Assembly (NCBI RefSeq): GCF_033705735.1
Contig: NZ_CP131130.1
Location: 1,987,001 to 2,051,000 of the forward strand
DNA: 64,000 nucleotides
Direction: 5' to 3'
Source: Shinella zoogloeoides
GTDB taxonomy: Bacteria > Pseudomonadota > Alphaproteobacteria > Rhizobiales > Rhizobiaceae
In this document: positions 9,786 through 19,708 of the stretch, in pieces
Position numbering within the stretch: the stretch's first letter is position 1
Layout of the letters: every line of letters starts with the position of its first letter
The notes under the pieces: model-generated
Database searches by the model: none
What the model was told of the DNA's origin: nothing
The model's input: the letters and a program-made list of their open reading frames with translations, nothing else
Program-made: the position numbers and the translations under genes

Positions 9786-10556
9786 ATGACGATATTGGAC
9801 AGGTTTTCCCAGAAGGGCCGCGTGGCCCTCGTCACCGGCGCCGGCCGCGGCCTCGGCTTCGAAATCGCGAAGGGCTTGGCCGAGGCCGGCGCGCATGTCG
9901 TGCTGACGGGCCGGACGGCCGCAACGCTCGACGGGGCGGTGGAAGCAATCGTTGCCGCCGGCGGCAGCGCCTCCGCCGTCGCCTTCGACATCGCCGACCG
10001 CGACGCCCAGCGCGAAACGCTCGCCGAAATCGAGCGCCGGCACGGGCGGCTGGACGTGCTGGTCAACAATGTCGGCGCGCGCGACCGCCGGCCGCTCTCC
10101 GAAATGGAGGATGCCGCCATCGACGCGCTCCTCCTCACCGACCTTGCCGCCGCCGCCAGCCTTTCGCGCGACGCGGCGGCGATCATGAAGCGTCACGGCC
10201 ATGGCCGCCTCATCTCGGTCACCTCGATCAACGGCCATGTCGCGCTGCCGAACGACGGCATCTATCCCGCTGCCAAGCACGGTCTCACCGGCCTGATGCG
10301 CGGCATGGCGGTGGAATACGGCCCCTTCGGCATCACCAGCAACGCCATCGCGCCCGGCTGGTTCGCGACGGAAACCAATGCCGCGATGGCCGCCAACGAC
10401 GAGCTGACGCCCTTCGTGCGCCAGCGCATTCCCGTGCAGCGCTGGGCGCGCCCCGACGAGATCGCCGGCGCCGCCCTCTTCCTCGCCAGCGACGCCGCCT
10501 CCTTCGTCAACGGCCATGTGCTGGTGGTGGATGGCGGGATGACGGTGCGGATGTAG
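9786..10556 (+). CDS. Short-chain dehydrogenase/reductase (gluconate 5-dehydrogenase-like)
   Basis: 256 residues of the classical SDR family. Seen: the cofactor loop VTGAGRGLGFEIAKGLA; NNVGARDRRPL in place of NNAG; catalytic Ser in SVTSINGHVALP and Tyr-Lys in YPAAKHG; and the typical VNGHVLVVDGG end. The start MTILDRFSQKGRVALVTG follows AAGGAAGCGACG; the longer frame upstream has no ribosome site. Closest in pattern to gluconate 5-dehydrogenase/IdnO-type enzymes, but sugar specificity is a guess. Followed at once by the RIME that carries the IS110 element. Confidence 0.88.
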   Translation: MTILDRFSQKGRVALVTGAGRGLGFEIAKGLAEAGAHVVLTGRTAATLDGAVEAIVAAGGSASAVAFDIADRDAQRETLAEIERRHGRLDVLVNNVGARDRRPLSEMEDAAIDALLLTDLAAAASLSRDAAAIMKRHGHGRLISVTSINGHVALPNDGIYPAAKHGLTGLMRGMAVEYGPFGITSNAIAPGWFATETNAAMAANDELTPFVRQRIPVQRWARPDEIAGAALFLASDAASFVNGHVLVVDGGMTVRM

Positions 10557-10563
10557 GCGAAAG

Positions 10564-10736
10564 CCCCTCATCCGGCCTGCCGGCCACCTTCTCCCCGTAA
10601 ACGGGGCGAAGGAGATATGACGCGCCGGTTTCCTCAATCATTGCCGTCGGGGGCAAGTTCATTCCCCGCAAGCGGGAGGGCTGTCGATTTTTGAAGGGAA
10701 GCCGTTTCCCCATCTCCCTTCTCCCCAGCGGGGAGA
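10564..10736. repeat. RIME-like element, copy C, left part (interrupted by IS110)
   Basis: Starts CCCCTCATCCGGCCTGCCGG and runs to the second palindrome CTTCTCCCCAGCGGGGAGA, which stops at 10736. The expected continuation, AAGG..GGATGAGGGG, is found at 11871-11896, on the other side of the insertion sequence. Confidence 0.8.
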
Positions 10737-10752
10737 GCGACTGTCTTTGTTG

Positions 10753-12169
<1,417 letters not shown>

Positions 12170-12180
12170 CAAGCGCCCGC

Positions 12181-12651
12181 CTACCCCGCCGCAGCCGCCT
12201 CCAGCGGCGCGATGTCGAGCTTGACCATCTTCAGCATCGCCGCAGTGACGCGGCGCACCTTGTCCGGATCGGGATCGCTCATCAGTTCGCCGAGCCGCGT
12301 CGGCGCGATCTGCCAGGAAAGGCCCCAGCGATCCTTCAGCCAGCCACACTGCTCCACCGAGCCGCCCTCCCTCAGCGCGTCCCACAGCCGGTCGAGATCG
12401 CCCTGCGTTTCGCATTCCACCATGATGGAGAAGCTGTGATTGAAGGGATCGAGCGGCCCGGCCTCGATGGCCATGTAGCGCTGGTCGCCGAGCGTGAAGC
12501 TCGCAATCTTCACGCTGCCGGCCGGTCCGCTCGGCGTATCGGCCATGACGGGGGTAACCCAGTGGACGGAAGAGCCGGGAATGAGCGTAGCATAGAAGCC
12601 GATGGCGGCCTCCATGTCCTTCTCGAACCAGAGATGCTGCGTGACTTTCAT
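12181..12651 (-). CDS. VOC-family protein (PhnB/glyoxalase-like)
   Basis: 156 residues of the vicinal-oxygen-chelate fold, PhnB-like (3-demethylubiquinone-9 3-methyltransferase domain) subtype. Typical segments are QHLWFEKDMEAAIGFYATLI at the N-terminus, HWVTPVMADTPSGPAGSVKI, FNHSFSIMVECETQ and GWLKDRWGLSWQIAP. Members of this group are often of unknown function despite the domain name. The ATG at 12651 follows AGGAGGACGTTTTG, a strong ribosome site. It lies 70 bp downstream of recQ on the same strand and could be cotranscribed. Confidence 0.88.
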   Translation of the reverse strand: MKVTQHLWFEKDMEAAIGFYATLIPGSSVHWVTPVMADTPSGPAGSVKIASFTLGDQRYMAIEAGPLDPFNHSFSIMVECETQGDLDRLWDALREGGSVEQCGWLKDRWGLSWQIAPTRLGELMSDPDPDKVRRVTAAMLKMVKLDIAPLEAAAAG

Positions 12652-12721
12652 CAAAACGTCCTCCTGCTGACCGTCAACAAGGACGATGGGGGATCGAACG
12701 TTCCGACAGGCCCCGAAAAAA

Positions 12722-14584
12722 CTAGCCCGCAAAATCCTCGATGACGGCGAGGAAAGCCTCGCCGAAGCGGTCGCGCTTGGAAACGCCGATGCCGGGAATG
12801 TCGAGAAGCTCCTCTAGATCGGCCGGCCGTTCCCGCGCAAGCGCGATCAGCGTCGTATCCGGGAAGACGACATAGGGCGGCACGTCGAGATCCTTGGCGA
12901 TGGCAAGGCGCTCGGCCCGCAACAGCTCGAAGAGCTCCCGGTCGGAACCCGAAAGGTTGTCGCGCTCGCGGGCGGCGGGCGAGCCGCCCGCCCTCGCCTT
13001 GCGCCCCGCCTGCGGCCGGTCCTTGCGGAACAGCACCTCCCGCTCGTGGCGGAAGACGGCGCGCGCCTCCGGCTCCAGCTTCAGCGCGCCATAGGCGGAA
13101 TGGTCGACGCTGATGAGGCCCATGGCCAGCAATTGCCGGAAGATCGATTGCCAGATGCGCGGCGCGATATCCTTGCCCGCGCCGAAGACCGGCATTTCCG
13201 TATGGCCGAAGCGCTCCGTCTTCTCGTTGACCGTGCCCATCAGCACATCGATGACGTGCCCCGCGCCGAACCGCTCGCCCGTGCGATAGACCGCCGCGAG
13301 CGCCTTGATCGCGGCCTCCGTGCCGTCCCAGGTCTCGACCGGATTGCGGCAGGTGTCGCAATTGCCGCAATGGCCGGGATGGGCCTCGCCGAAATGCGCG
13401 AGGATGGCCTTGCGCCGGCAGCTTGCCGTCTCGCAGATGGCGAGCAGCGCCGTCAGCTTGGCGCGCTCGATGCGCTTCACCTCCTCGGCCGCCCCGCCCT
13501 CGTCGATCATCCTGCGCCGCTGCACGACGTCGGCCATGCCATAGGCCATCCAGACCTCGGAGGGCAGGCCGTCGCGCCCCGCGCGCCCGGTCTCCTGGTA
13601 ATAGGCCTCCACAGAGCCCGGCAGGTCGAGATGGGCGACATAGCGCACATCCGGCTTGTCGATGCCCATGCCGAAGGCGACTGTGGCGACGAGGCAGAGG
13701 TTTTCCTCCTTCAGGAACGCATCCTGGTTGGCGTCGCGCACCGCTCGGTCGAACCCGGCATGGTAAGGCAGCGCGCGAATGCCCTGCGTGTTCAGCCACG
13801 CGGCCGTGTCCTCCACCTTGGCGCGCGACAGGCAATAGACGATGCCGCTCTCTCCCTCGTGGCGCGACAGGAAGCGCAGGAGCTGCTGGCGCGCCTGGTC
13901 GCGCTCGGCGATCTCGTAGGAAATGTTCGGCCGGTCGAAGCTGGTGGTGAAGACCTCGGCATCCTCGAGCCCGAGCCGCTCGATGATGTCCTCGCGCGTA
14001 TGCGGATCGGCCGTCGCCGTCAGCGCAATGCGCGGCACGCCGGGATAGCGCTCGCCGAGCAGGCCGAGCGTGCGGTATTCCGGCCGGAAATCGTGCCCCC
14101 ATTGCGAGACGCAATGCGCCTCGTCGATGGCGAAGAGCGCGATGCGGGCCTCCGCCACGAGATCGGCAAAGCCATCCGTGACGATGCGCTCGGGCGTGAC
14201 ATAGAGAAGATCGAGATCGCCGCTGCGCATGGCGTCGCGCACGGCGAAGAACTCGTCCCGCGTCAGCGAGGAATTCAGCGCCGCCGCCTTCACGCCGAGC
14301 TGCTTCAGCGCCTCCACCTGGTCGCGCATCAGCGCGATCAGCGGCGATATGACGATGCCGACGCCCTGGCGGCAGAGCGCGGGAATCTGGAAGCACAGCG
14401 ACTTGCCCGCCCCGGTCGGAAACAGCACCACGGCATCGCCCCCCGCCGTCACATGCTCCACCACCGCCTGCTGCTTGCCGCGGAAGGCGTCGTAGCCATA
14501 GACGCGCTTGAGCACGTCGAGCGGATCGGCGACCTCAGCATCGAACAGGGCGGAGAGGGAACCGGAGGGATTTGCCTGAATCAT
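12722..14584 (-). CDS. recQ: ATP-dependent DNA helicase RecQ
   Basis: 620 residues, 3'-5' DNA helicase for recombination and fork repair. Seen in order: motif 0 and [16 protein letters not shown]; Walker [62 protein letters not shown]; and [13 protein letters not shown]. The zinc subdomain has [13 protein letters not shown] followed by CGNCDTC. The winged-helix region and a C-terminal HRDC domain ([20 protein letters not shown]) finish the protein. [10 protein letters not shown] at 14584 is chosen over a start 36 codons upstream because the added segment is not conserved in character and has no ribosome site. Confidence 0.95.
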   Translation of the reverse strand: MIQANPSGSLSALFDAEVADPLDVLKRVYGYDAFRGKQQAVVEHVTAGGDAVVLFPTGAGKSLCFQIPALCRQGVGIVISPLIALMRDQVEALKQLGVKAAALNSSLTRDEFFAVRDAMRSGDLDLLYVTPERIVTDGFADLVAEARIALFAIDEAHCVSQWGHDFRPEYRTLGLLGERYPGVPRIALTATADPHTREDIIERLGLEDAEVFTTSFDRPNISYEIAERDQARQQLLRFLSRHEGESGIVYCLSRAKVEDTAAWLNTQGIRALPYHAGFDRAVRDANQDAFLKEENLCLVATVAFGMGIDKPDVRYVAHLDLPGSVEAYYQETGRAGRDGLPSEVWMAYGMADVVQRRRMIDEGGAAEEVKRIERAKLTALLAICETASCRRKAILAHFGEAHPGHCGNCDTCRNPVETWDGTEAAIKALAAVYRTGERFGAGHVIDVLMGTVNEKTERFGHTEMPVFGAGKDIAPRIWQSIFRQLLAMGLISVDHSAYGALKLEPEARAVFRHEREVLFRKDRPQAGRKARAGGSPAARERDNLSGSDRELFELLRAERLAIAKDLDVPPYVVFPDTTLIALARERPADLEELLDIPGIGVSKRDRFGEAFLAVIEDFAG

Positions 14585-14870
14585 GACCTGCACTTTCTCC
14601 CTCCATTCTGGCCAAGCACGGGACCCTCGGCAACCACCCGACCGCGGACTTTCGCCTTCACGCACAATGTTCTTGTTTTGTTCGAATTTCAAGAGTAAGT
14701 TGTGAAGAAAGTTCAGAACGGGAAAATTGGTAGTGCCGGTGCGGCAGCGGCGCTGGTCGGTGAGGCTTGGCGTCAGTCATGGCGAAAGCGCATGTCGAGC
14801 GGCAGGGGTCGCATGATGGCGCAAGCTGCTTTTGCTTGGGAGATGATCAGACGTCGTTCTCGGGGCGTGG

Positions 14871-14897
14871 GTCCTCGGGTCAAGCCCGAGGATGACG
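14871..14897. repeat. Short palindromic repeat, copy 1
   Basis: CCTCGGG-tcaag-CCCGAGG inside GTCCTCGGGTCAAGCCCGAG followed by GATGACG. The reverse complement of this unit recurs at 14979-15006. Confidence 0.7.
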
Positions 14898-14978
14898 AAA
14901 GAAGAAGTGTATTCGAACCGATCAATCGGCACCGCATGCCGCACCGTTCGATGGGTCGGATGTCCACACCTCCCCACC

Positions 14979-15006
14979 GTCATCCTCGGGCTTGCCCCGA
15001 GGATCC
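14979..15006. repeat. Short palindromic repeat, copy 2 (inverted relative to copy 1)
   Basis: CGTCATCCTCGGGCTTGCCC followed by CGAGGATC; 82 bp from copy 1 in opposite orientation. It lies 20 bp beyond the dnaG stop, so the pair could act in 3' end formation. Confidence 0.7.
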
Positions 15007-15026
15007 AACGCCGCCAGTGCTGTCCT

Positions 15027-16994
15027 CTACTTCCCCGCCGGCCCCTTCACCCGGCCGGAGAGCACGCCGAAGCCTTCGATGATGGCTTCCTGGTTCTCCA
15101 TCCGGACGGTCTCCATCTGCACTTCCTGAAGCGCGCGCAGGATCTGCGGCACGCGCTCGTCGTCGCCCTCATCCGTCGAGACGGCGAGTTCGCGTTCCAG
15201 CTCGCGGCGCTGCCAGAGGAGCGCGCGGGTGCGCTTGTGGAGCGCGAGCGCCTGGAGATAGCCTTCGCGGGCATCCTCGGGCGCGGCGTCTTCCGTCGCG
15301 GTCCACAGGCGCGAGTTGCGGATCTGCTGGTCGAGGCCCTTGAGCAGGGTGTCGAAGCCGGCGGCTTCCAGCTCCTCGACCAGCCGGGCGCGGTCGAGCC
15401 GCGCGCCGACGGAGCCGGCAATGCCGATGAGGGCCGACCAGAGGCGCTGGAGATCGCGGTTCTCGTATTCGATAATGGCGATCTCGTCATAATCGCTGAA
15501 GAGAAGGCCCGGATGGTTGACGACGGTGAGCGCCAGCACGCTTTCGCGCAGGGCCGGCAGCTCCTGCGCGCCGCGCACCAGCGCCGAGCGGGCGAGCCGG
15601 TCGGAAATGCCGGAGGGGACCATATTGCCTTGCGGCCCGCCGCGGCCGCCGCCCCTGCCCTGCCGGTTGCCGGAAAAGCTGCCGCCGCCCTGCCGCTGGG
15701 CGGGGCGGAAGAAGGCATTCAGCCGCTCGCGCATGTCCTGCTGGTAGTGGCGGCGCACGTCCTCGTCGGCGATGCCCGCTGTGATCTGGCGCAGGCGCGA
15801 TTCGAGTTCGGCGCGGCTTTCCGGCGTGTCCAGCGTCGAGCCCTGGACCTCGCGGTTCCAGATCATGTCGGCGAGCGGACGGGCGTTCGCCAGCACCTTG
15901 TCGAAGGGCGCGCGGCCCTCGTGGCGCACGAGGTCGTCCGGGTCCTTGCCGTCGGGCAGCAGCGCGAAGCGCACCGTGCGGCCCGGCTTGATGAAGGGCA
16001 GCGCGAGGTCGGCCGCCCGGTTCGCCGCGCGGATGCCCGCCCCGTCGCCGTCGAAGCAGAGCACCGGCTGCGGCGTCATCTTCCAGAGCAGATCGAGCTG
16101 GTTCTCGGTGAGCGCCGTGCCGAGCGGGGCGACGGCATTCTCGATGCCCGCCTGGTAGAGCGCGATCACGTCCATGTAGCCTTCAACGGCGATGATCGTC
16201 CCCGTCCCGTCAGCCCCCTGCGCGCCTTTTCGGGCGCGGGCGTGGTTGTAGAGCACGCTCCCCTTGTGGAAGAGCTCGGTTTCGTTGGAATTGAGGTATT
16301 TCGCCGGCGCGTCCGGCGACATGGCGCGGCCGCCGAAGGCGATGACCTTTTCCCGCACCGAGAGGATGGGGAACATGATGCGGTCGCGGAACCGGTCGTA
16401 GGAGACGGGGATTTCCGGCCCGTGCACGACGAGGCCGCAGGCCTCGATCGCCTCCTTCGGCACGCCCTTGCCCGCCAGAAACTCCTTCAGCGCGTTGCGG
16501 CTCTCCGGCGCATAGCCGAGGCGGAAGGTCTCGATGGTGCGGCCGGTCAGCCCGCGGTCGCGCAGATAGGCGCGCGCCTTCGCCCCGGCCGGCGTCTGGA
16601 GCTGGTCTTCGAAGAAGCGGGTGGCCATCTCCATGACCTCGACGAGGCCCATGCGCTCCTTCTCGCGCTGCTCGGCCTGCGGGTCCGGCTGGGGCATGGC
16701 GACGCCCGCAAGATCGGCGATCTGCTGCACGGCCTCGGGGAAGGACAGGCCGTCGAGATCGGTGAGGAAGCGGAAGTGATCGCCCGAGACGCCGCAGCCG
16801 AAGCAATGGTAGCGGCCCTTGCGGTCCTCGCAGTGGAAGGACGGCGATTTCTCGCCATGGAACGGGCAGCAGGCCCAGTAGTCCCCGCGCGAGACGTTGG
16901 TCTTCCTGCGATCCCAGGTCACGCGTCGGCCGATCACGTCCGAAATGGGGACGCGGTCGCGGATCTCGTCTAGGAAGGCGTTGGAAAAGCGCAT
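15027..16994 (-). CDS. dnaG: DNA primase
   Basis: 655 residues. It makes RNA primers at the replication fork with DnaB. The N-terminal CHC2 zinc ribbon is complete: CPFHGEKSPSFHC then RYHCFGCG (residues about 40-68). The catalytic core has the EGYMDVIALYQAG strand of the Toprim domain and LCFDGDGAG with the metal-binding acidic residues. The Gly/Arg-rich linker (GGGSFSGNRQGRGGGRGG) precedes the DnaB-interacting C-terminal domain. Start MRFSNAFLDEIRDRVPISDV at 16994 matches the family; the longer frame adds ten residues without support. Confidence 0.97.
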   Translation of the reverse strand: MRFSNAFLDEIRDRVPISDVIGRRVTWDRRKTNVSRGDYWACCPFHGEKSPSFHCEDRKGRYHCFGCGVSGDHFRFLTDLDGLSFPEAVQQIADLAGVAMPQPDPQAEQREKERMGLVEVMEMATRFFEDQLQTPAGAKARAYLRDRGLTGRTIETFRLGYAPESRNALKEFLAGKGVPKEAIEACGLVVHGPEIPVSYDRFRDRIMFPILSVREKVIAFGGRAMSPDAPAKYLNSNETELFHKGSVLYNHARARKGAQGADGTGTIIAVEGYMDVIALYQAGIENAVAPLGTALTENQLDLLWKMTPQPVLCFDGDGAGIRAANRAADLALPFIKPGRTVRFALLPDGKDPDDLVRHEGRAPFDKVLANARPLADMIWNREVQGSTLDTPESRAELESRLRQITAGIADEDVRRHYQQDMRERLNAFFRPAQRQGGGSFSGNRQGRGGGRGGPQGNMVPSGISDRLARSALVRGAQELPALRESVLALTVVNHPGLLFSDYDEIAIIEYENRDLQRLWSALIGIAGSVGARLDRARLVEELEAAGFDTLLKGLDQQIRNSRLWTATEDAAPEDAREGYLQALALHKRTRALLWQRRELERELAVSTDEGDDERVPQILRALQEVQMETVRMENQEAIIEGFGVLSGRVKGPAGK

Positions 16995-17082
16995 GGATAC
17001 CTCGGTCGAGGTCCATATAACCATGCGCGGGGCTCGCCGCCAGCATTACCGCCCGGCCCCGCGGCAATTCACAGGCTCAGGC

Positions 17083-17421
17083 TCAAAATCCCATGTCGGG
17101 CGCGTAGAAGCAGCGGGGCGTATCCTCGGTCGGATAGAGGCAGAGATGGTATTCTCCGTCCTGCGAGCGGCGGGCGGTGCCCTGCGGCAGGAGAAAGATA
17201 TGGCGGCGGGTGGCGAGGCGATGGTCGCCCGGCGCCAGCGTCACCTGATAGTCCCCGTGGACGATGCGCACGGCGGTCGCCGGGATCATCTGGCAGTCGC
17301 CGTTGTGGTTGCTGCCGTTGCAACAATATTGCTCGTACTGCCAGCCGCTCGGCGCATCGTGCGCGGGGACCGGCCCGGCAAGGGCGATGGCTGCGAGGGA
17401 AAGAAGAAACGTCGCACGCAT
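17083..17421 (-). CDS. Small secreted hypothetical protein
   Basis: 112 residues with a Sec signal peptide (MRATFLLSLAAIALAGPVPA, cleavage after PAHA). The mature part has five Cys in pairs: CCN and DC near the start, CLY and CFYAP near the end. This suggests a small disulphide-bonded periplasmic protein. I do not recognise a named domain, though similar short proteins occur in Rhizobiaceae. It lies upstream of dnaG on the same strand with 88 bp between. Confidence 0.7.
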   Translation of the reverse strand: MRATFLLSLAAIALAGPVPAHDAPSGWQYEQYCCNGSNHNGDCQMIPATAVRIVHGDYQVTLAPGDHRLATRRHIFLLPQGTARRSQDGEYHLCLYPTEDTPRCFYAPDMGF

Positions 17422-17605
17422 GGGTTCGGCCTCCGTTTCGTGGAACGGCCACCGGGAACCTTGACGCTAGACAATCCGGCGGCACCACATGCACTTCGCC
17501 GGGGCGGGCGGTGACGTTCGACGACGCATCGTCACGCTCCTATTGCTGCGAGCTCAACTGTGCGCCTTCCTTTTGGTTCCCGCAAGCAGCAGGCCGGAAA
17601 CGAAA

Positions 17606-17626
17606 AAGGCGGCCACCGGCCGCCTT
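17606..17626 (-). terminator. Rho-independent terminator of the YqeY-family gene
   Basis: Perfect 9-bp stem AAGGCGGCC / GGCCGCCTT with a 3-nt loop, followed on the minus strand by TTTTTCG, 22 bp after the stop. Confidence 0.8.
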
Positions 17627-17648
17627 CAGATACCGCAAGGACCGCAGT

Positions 17649-18101
17649 TTACTTCAGCAGGTCCTTCACCACGCCGGAGGCCTTGGCGAAATCCATCTGG
17701 CCGGGATGGCGCTCCTTGAGCACGGCCATGACCTTGCCCATGTCACGCAGGCCCTGCGCGCCGATCTCGGCGATCACGCCGGAAATCAGCTCCCTCACCT
17801 TCTCGTCGGAAAGCTGCTCGGGCATGAAGCCCTGGATCACGGTGATTTCCTCGCGCTCCTGGGCGGCAAGTTCCGGACGGCCGTTTTCGGCGAAGATCTT
17901 GGCGGATTCCTCGCGCTGCTTGATCATCTTGGCGAGAATCTGCAGCAGTTCGTCATTTTCCACCGGCCCCTTGCCGGCGCCGCGGTTGGCGATGTCGCGA
18001 TCCTTCAGCGTGGCCTGGATCAGGCGCAGCGTGGAAACACGGCAGGCGTCTCTTGCCTTGAGTGCATCCTTCAAGGCGTTTGCGATGGTATCGCGCATCA
18101 T
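17649..18101 (-). CDS. GatB/YqeY domain-containing protein
   Basis: 150 residues, the YqeY family related to the tail domain of the GatB subunit of tRNA amidotransferase. Recognised by the helical N-terminal half (IANALKDALKARDACRVSTL, RLIQATLKDRDIANRG), the EEITVIQGFMPEQLSDEK segment and the conserved end MGKVMAVLKERHPGQMDFAK. The free-standing protein has no established biochemical role. Start set at ATG 18101, preceded by GGAG; a second ATG follows immediately and an in-frame ATG lies at 18110. Divergent from carA with about 310 bp between starts, as in other Rhizobiaceae. Confidence 0.9.
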   Translation of the reverse strand: MMRDTIANALKDALKARDACRVSTLRLIQATLKDRDIANRGAGKGPVENDELLQILAKMIKQREESAKIFAENGRPELAAQEREEITVIQGFMPEQLSDEKVRELISGVIAEIGAQGLRDMGKVMAVLKERHPGQMDFAKASGVVKDLLK

Positions 18102-18414
18102 TTTCTCCATGGGAGGCTGCCGGCGCGGGATGCGCGGCTCGGCCTCTATCGTCGTTCGATTGTGCATGCTCATAGACCGGCGGAGGGTCCGCCGGCAAAC
18201 GGATTACGCAAGCGATTGATTTCAAACGCTTTATAATTCCGCGCAATCCACAGGCAACGGTTGACCCCGCCCCCTGCTTTGTCTATTTTCCGGCACCTGC
18301 ACGAAAATCGGCAATCAGGGCGAACCAACGCGGGTTTCCGCGCGCCTTTGCCTGCGACCTTAAATGGTGTCCGTCCCCTCGGCTTTCAAGCCGGCGCCCG
18401 ACACCGGAAACGGG
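18102..18414. promoter_or_regulatory. Divergent promoter region between the YqeY gene and carA
   Basis: 313 bp. The middle is AT-richer (near 18190-18245) and must contain both promoters. I see no strong -35/-10 pair, attenuator or riboswitch. Confidence 0.35.
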
Positions 18415-19629
18415 ATGACTATGACCTCGACCCCCGCATGGACCACTGAAAAGCCCACCGCCCTCATCGTCCTTGCCGACGGCACCGTGATCGAAGGCAA
18501 GGGCATCGGCGCCACCGGCAAGGTGACCGCGGAAGTCTGCTTCAACACGGCGCTGACGGGCTACCAGGAAATCCTGACCGACCCCTCCTATCTCGGCCAG
18601 ATCGTCACCTTCACCTTCCCGCATATCGGCAATGTCGGCGCCAATGACGAGGACATCGAGGACCTGACGCCGGCCGCCCGCCACGGCGCGGTCGGCACGA
18701 TCTTCAAAGCCGACATCACCGAGCCGTCGAACTACCGCGCCGCAAAGCACCTCGACGCCTGGCTGAAGGCCCGCGGCATCATCGGCCTCTCGGGCATCGA
18801 CACCCGCGCGCTGACCGCCTGGATCCGCGAGAACGGCGCGCCGAACGCGGTGATCGCCCACGACCCGAACGGCGTCTTCGACATCGAGACGCTGAAGGCC
18901 GAAGCCAGGGCCTGGGGCGGCCTCGTCGGCCTCGACCTCGCCAAGCCCGCCTCCTCTGGCCAGTCCTCGCGCTGGAGCCAGAAGCCGTGGGTGTGGAACG
19001 AAGGCTACAAGGACCTTGCCGACGGCGACGTGAAATATCACATCGTCGCGCTCGACTACGGCGTGAAGCGCAACATCCTGCGCCTCTTCACGGGCCTCGG
19101 CTGCAAGGTCACGGTCATGCCGGCCACCTCCAGCGCCGAGGACGTTCTGGCGCTGAAGCCGGACGGCATCTTCCTTTCCAACGGCCCGGGCGACCCGGCG
19201 GCGACCGGCGAATATGCCGTGCCGGTGATCAAGACGCTGATCGAGACGGGCATTCCGGTCTTCGGCATCTGCCTCGGCCACCAGATGCTCGGCCTCGCCG
19301 TCGGCGCGACGACCGAGAAGATGCACCAGGGCCACCACGGCGCGAACCATCCGGTGAAGGACCACACGACCGGCAAGGTCGAGATCGTCTCGATGAACCA
19401 CGGCTTCGCCGTCGCCTCCTCCACCCTGCCCGAAGGCGTCGAGGAGACCCACGTTTCCCTGTTCGACGGCACGAACTGCGGCCTGCGCCTGACTGGCAAG
19501 CCGGTCTTCTCCGTGCAGCACCACCCGGAAGCCTCCCCCGGCCCGCAGGACAGCCACTACCTCTTCCGCCGCTTCATCAACCTGGTGCGCGAGAGGAAGG
19601 GCGAGGAAGCCATCCCGGAACGCGCGTAA
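18415..19629 (+). CDS. carA: Carbamoyl-phosphate synthase small subunit (glutaminase)
   Basis: 404 residues. It hydrolyses glutamine and channels ammonia to CarB for carbamoyl phosphate, used for arginine and pyrimidines. The N-terminal CPSase small domain contains FNTALTGYQEILTDPSYLGQ and ITEPSNYRA. The C-terminal class I amidotransferase has the nucleophile in FGICLGHQMLGLAVGA and the His-Glu pair in VQHHPEASPGP. Start taken at MTMTSTPAW (18415); 18421 is equally possible. carB is not adjacent but 8 kb further on the same strand. A strong terminator follows. Confidence 0.97.
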   Translation: MTMTSTPAWTTEKPTALIVLADGTVIEGKGIGATGKVTAEVCFNTALTGYQEILTDPSYLGQIVTFTFPHIGNVGANDEDIEDLTPAARHGAVGTIFKADITEPSNYRAAKHLDAWLKARGIIGLSGIDTRALTAWIRENGAPNAVIAHDPNGVFDIETLKAEARAWGGLVGLDLAKPASSGQSSRWSQKPWVWNEGYKDLADGDVKYHIVALDYGVKRNILRLFTGLGCKVTVMPATSSAEDVLALKPDGIFLSNGPGDPAATGEYAVPVIKTLIETGIPVFGICLGHQMLGLAVGATTEKMHQGHHGANHPVKDHTTGKVEIVSMNHGFAVASSTLPEGVEETHVSLFDGTNCGLRLTGKPVFSVQHHPEASPGPQDSHYLFRRFINLVRERKGEEAIPERA

Positions 19630-19656
19630 GCGGGCGATCCGCATACCATCGACGTG

Positions 19657-19688
19657 AAAAGCCCGCCGGAGCGATCCGGCGGGCTTTT
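19657..19688. terminator. Bidirectional terminator between carA and the MATE gene
   Basis: 13-bp perfect stem AAAAGCCCGCCGG / CCGGCGGGCTTTT, 6-nt loop, with T-runs in both orientations. It serves the convergent carA and MATE transporter genes. Confidence 0.88.
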
Positions 19689-19708
19689 CTTATCGCCACT
19701 CTCGGGCG

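Larger units (their letters stand above)
14585..15026. other. Intergenic region between recQ and dnaG with a palindromic repeat pair
   Basis: 442 bp with no supported gene. It carries two inverted copies of a short palindrome (14871-14897 and 14979-15006) and otherwise low-information sequence. The recQ promoter should lie in the first 100-150 bp. Confidence 0.5.

Noticed and set aside
8811..10637. 608-codon minus-strand frame covering the SDR and methyltransferase genes
   Set aside because: Arg/Gly/His-rich shadow. The SDR on the plus strand and the methyltransferase in another minus frame both have complete family motifs.
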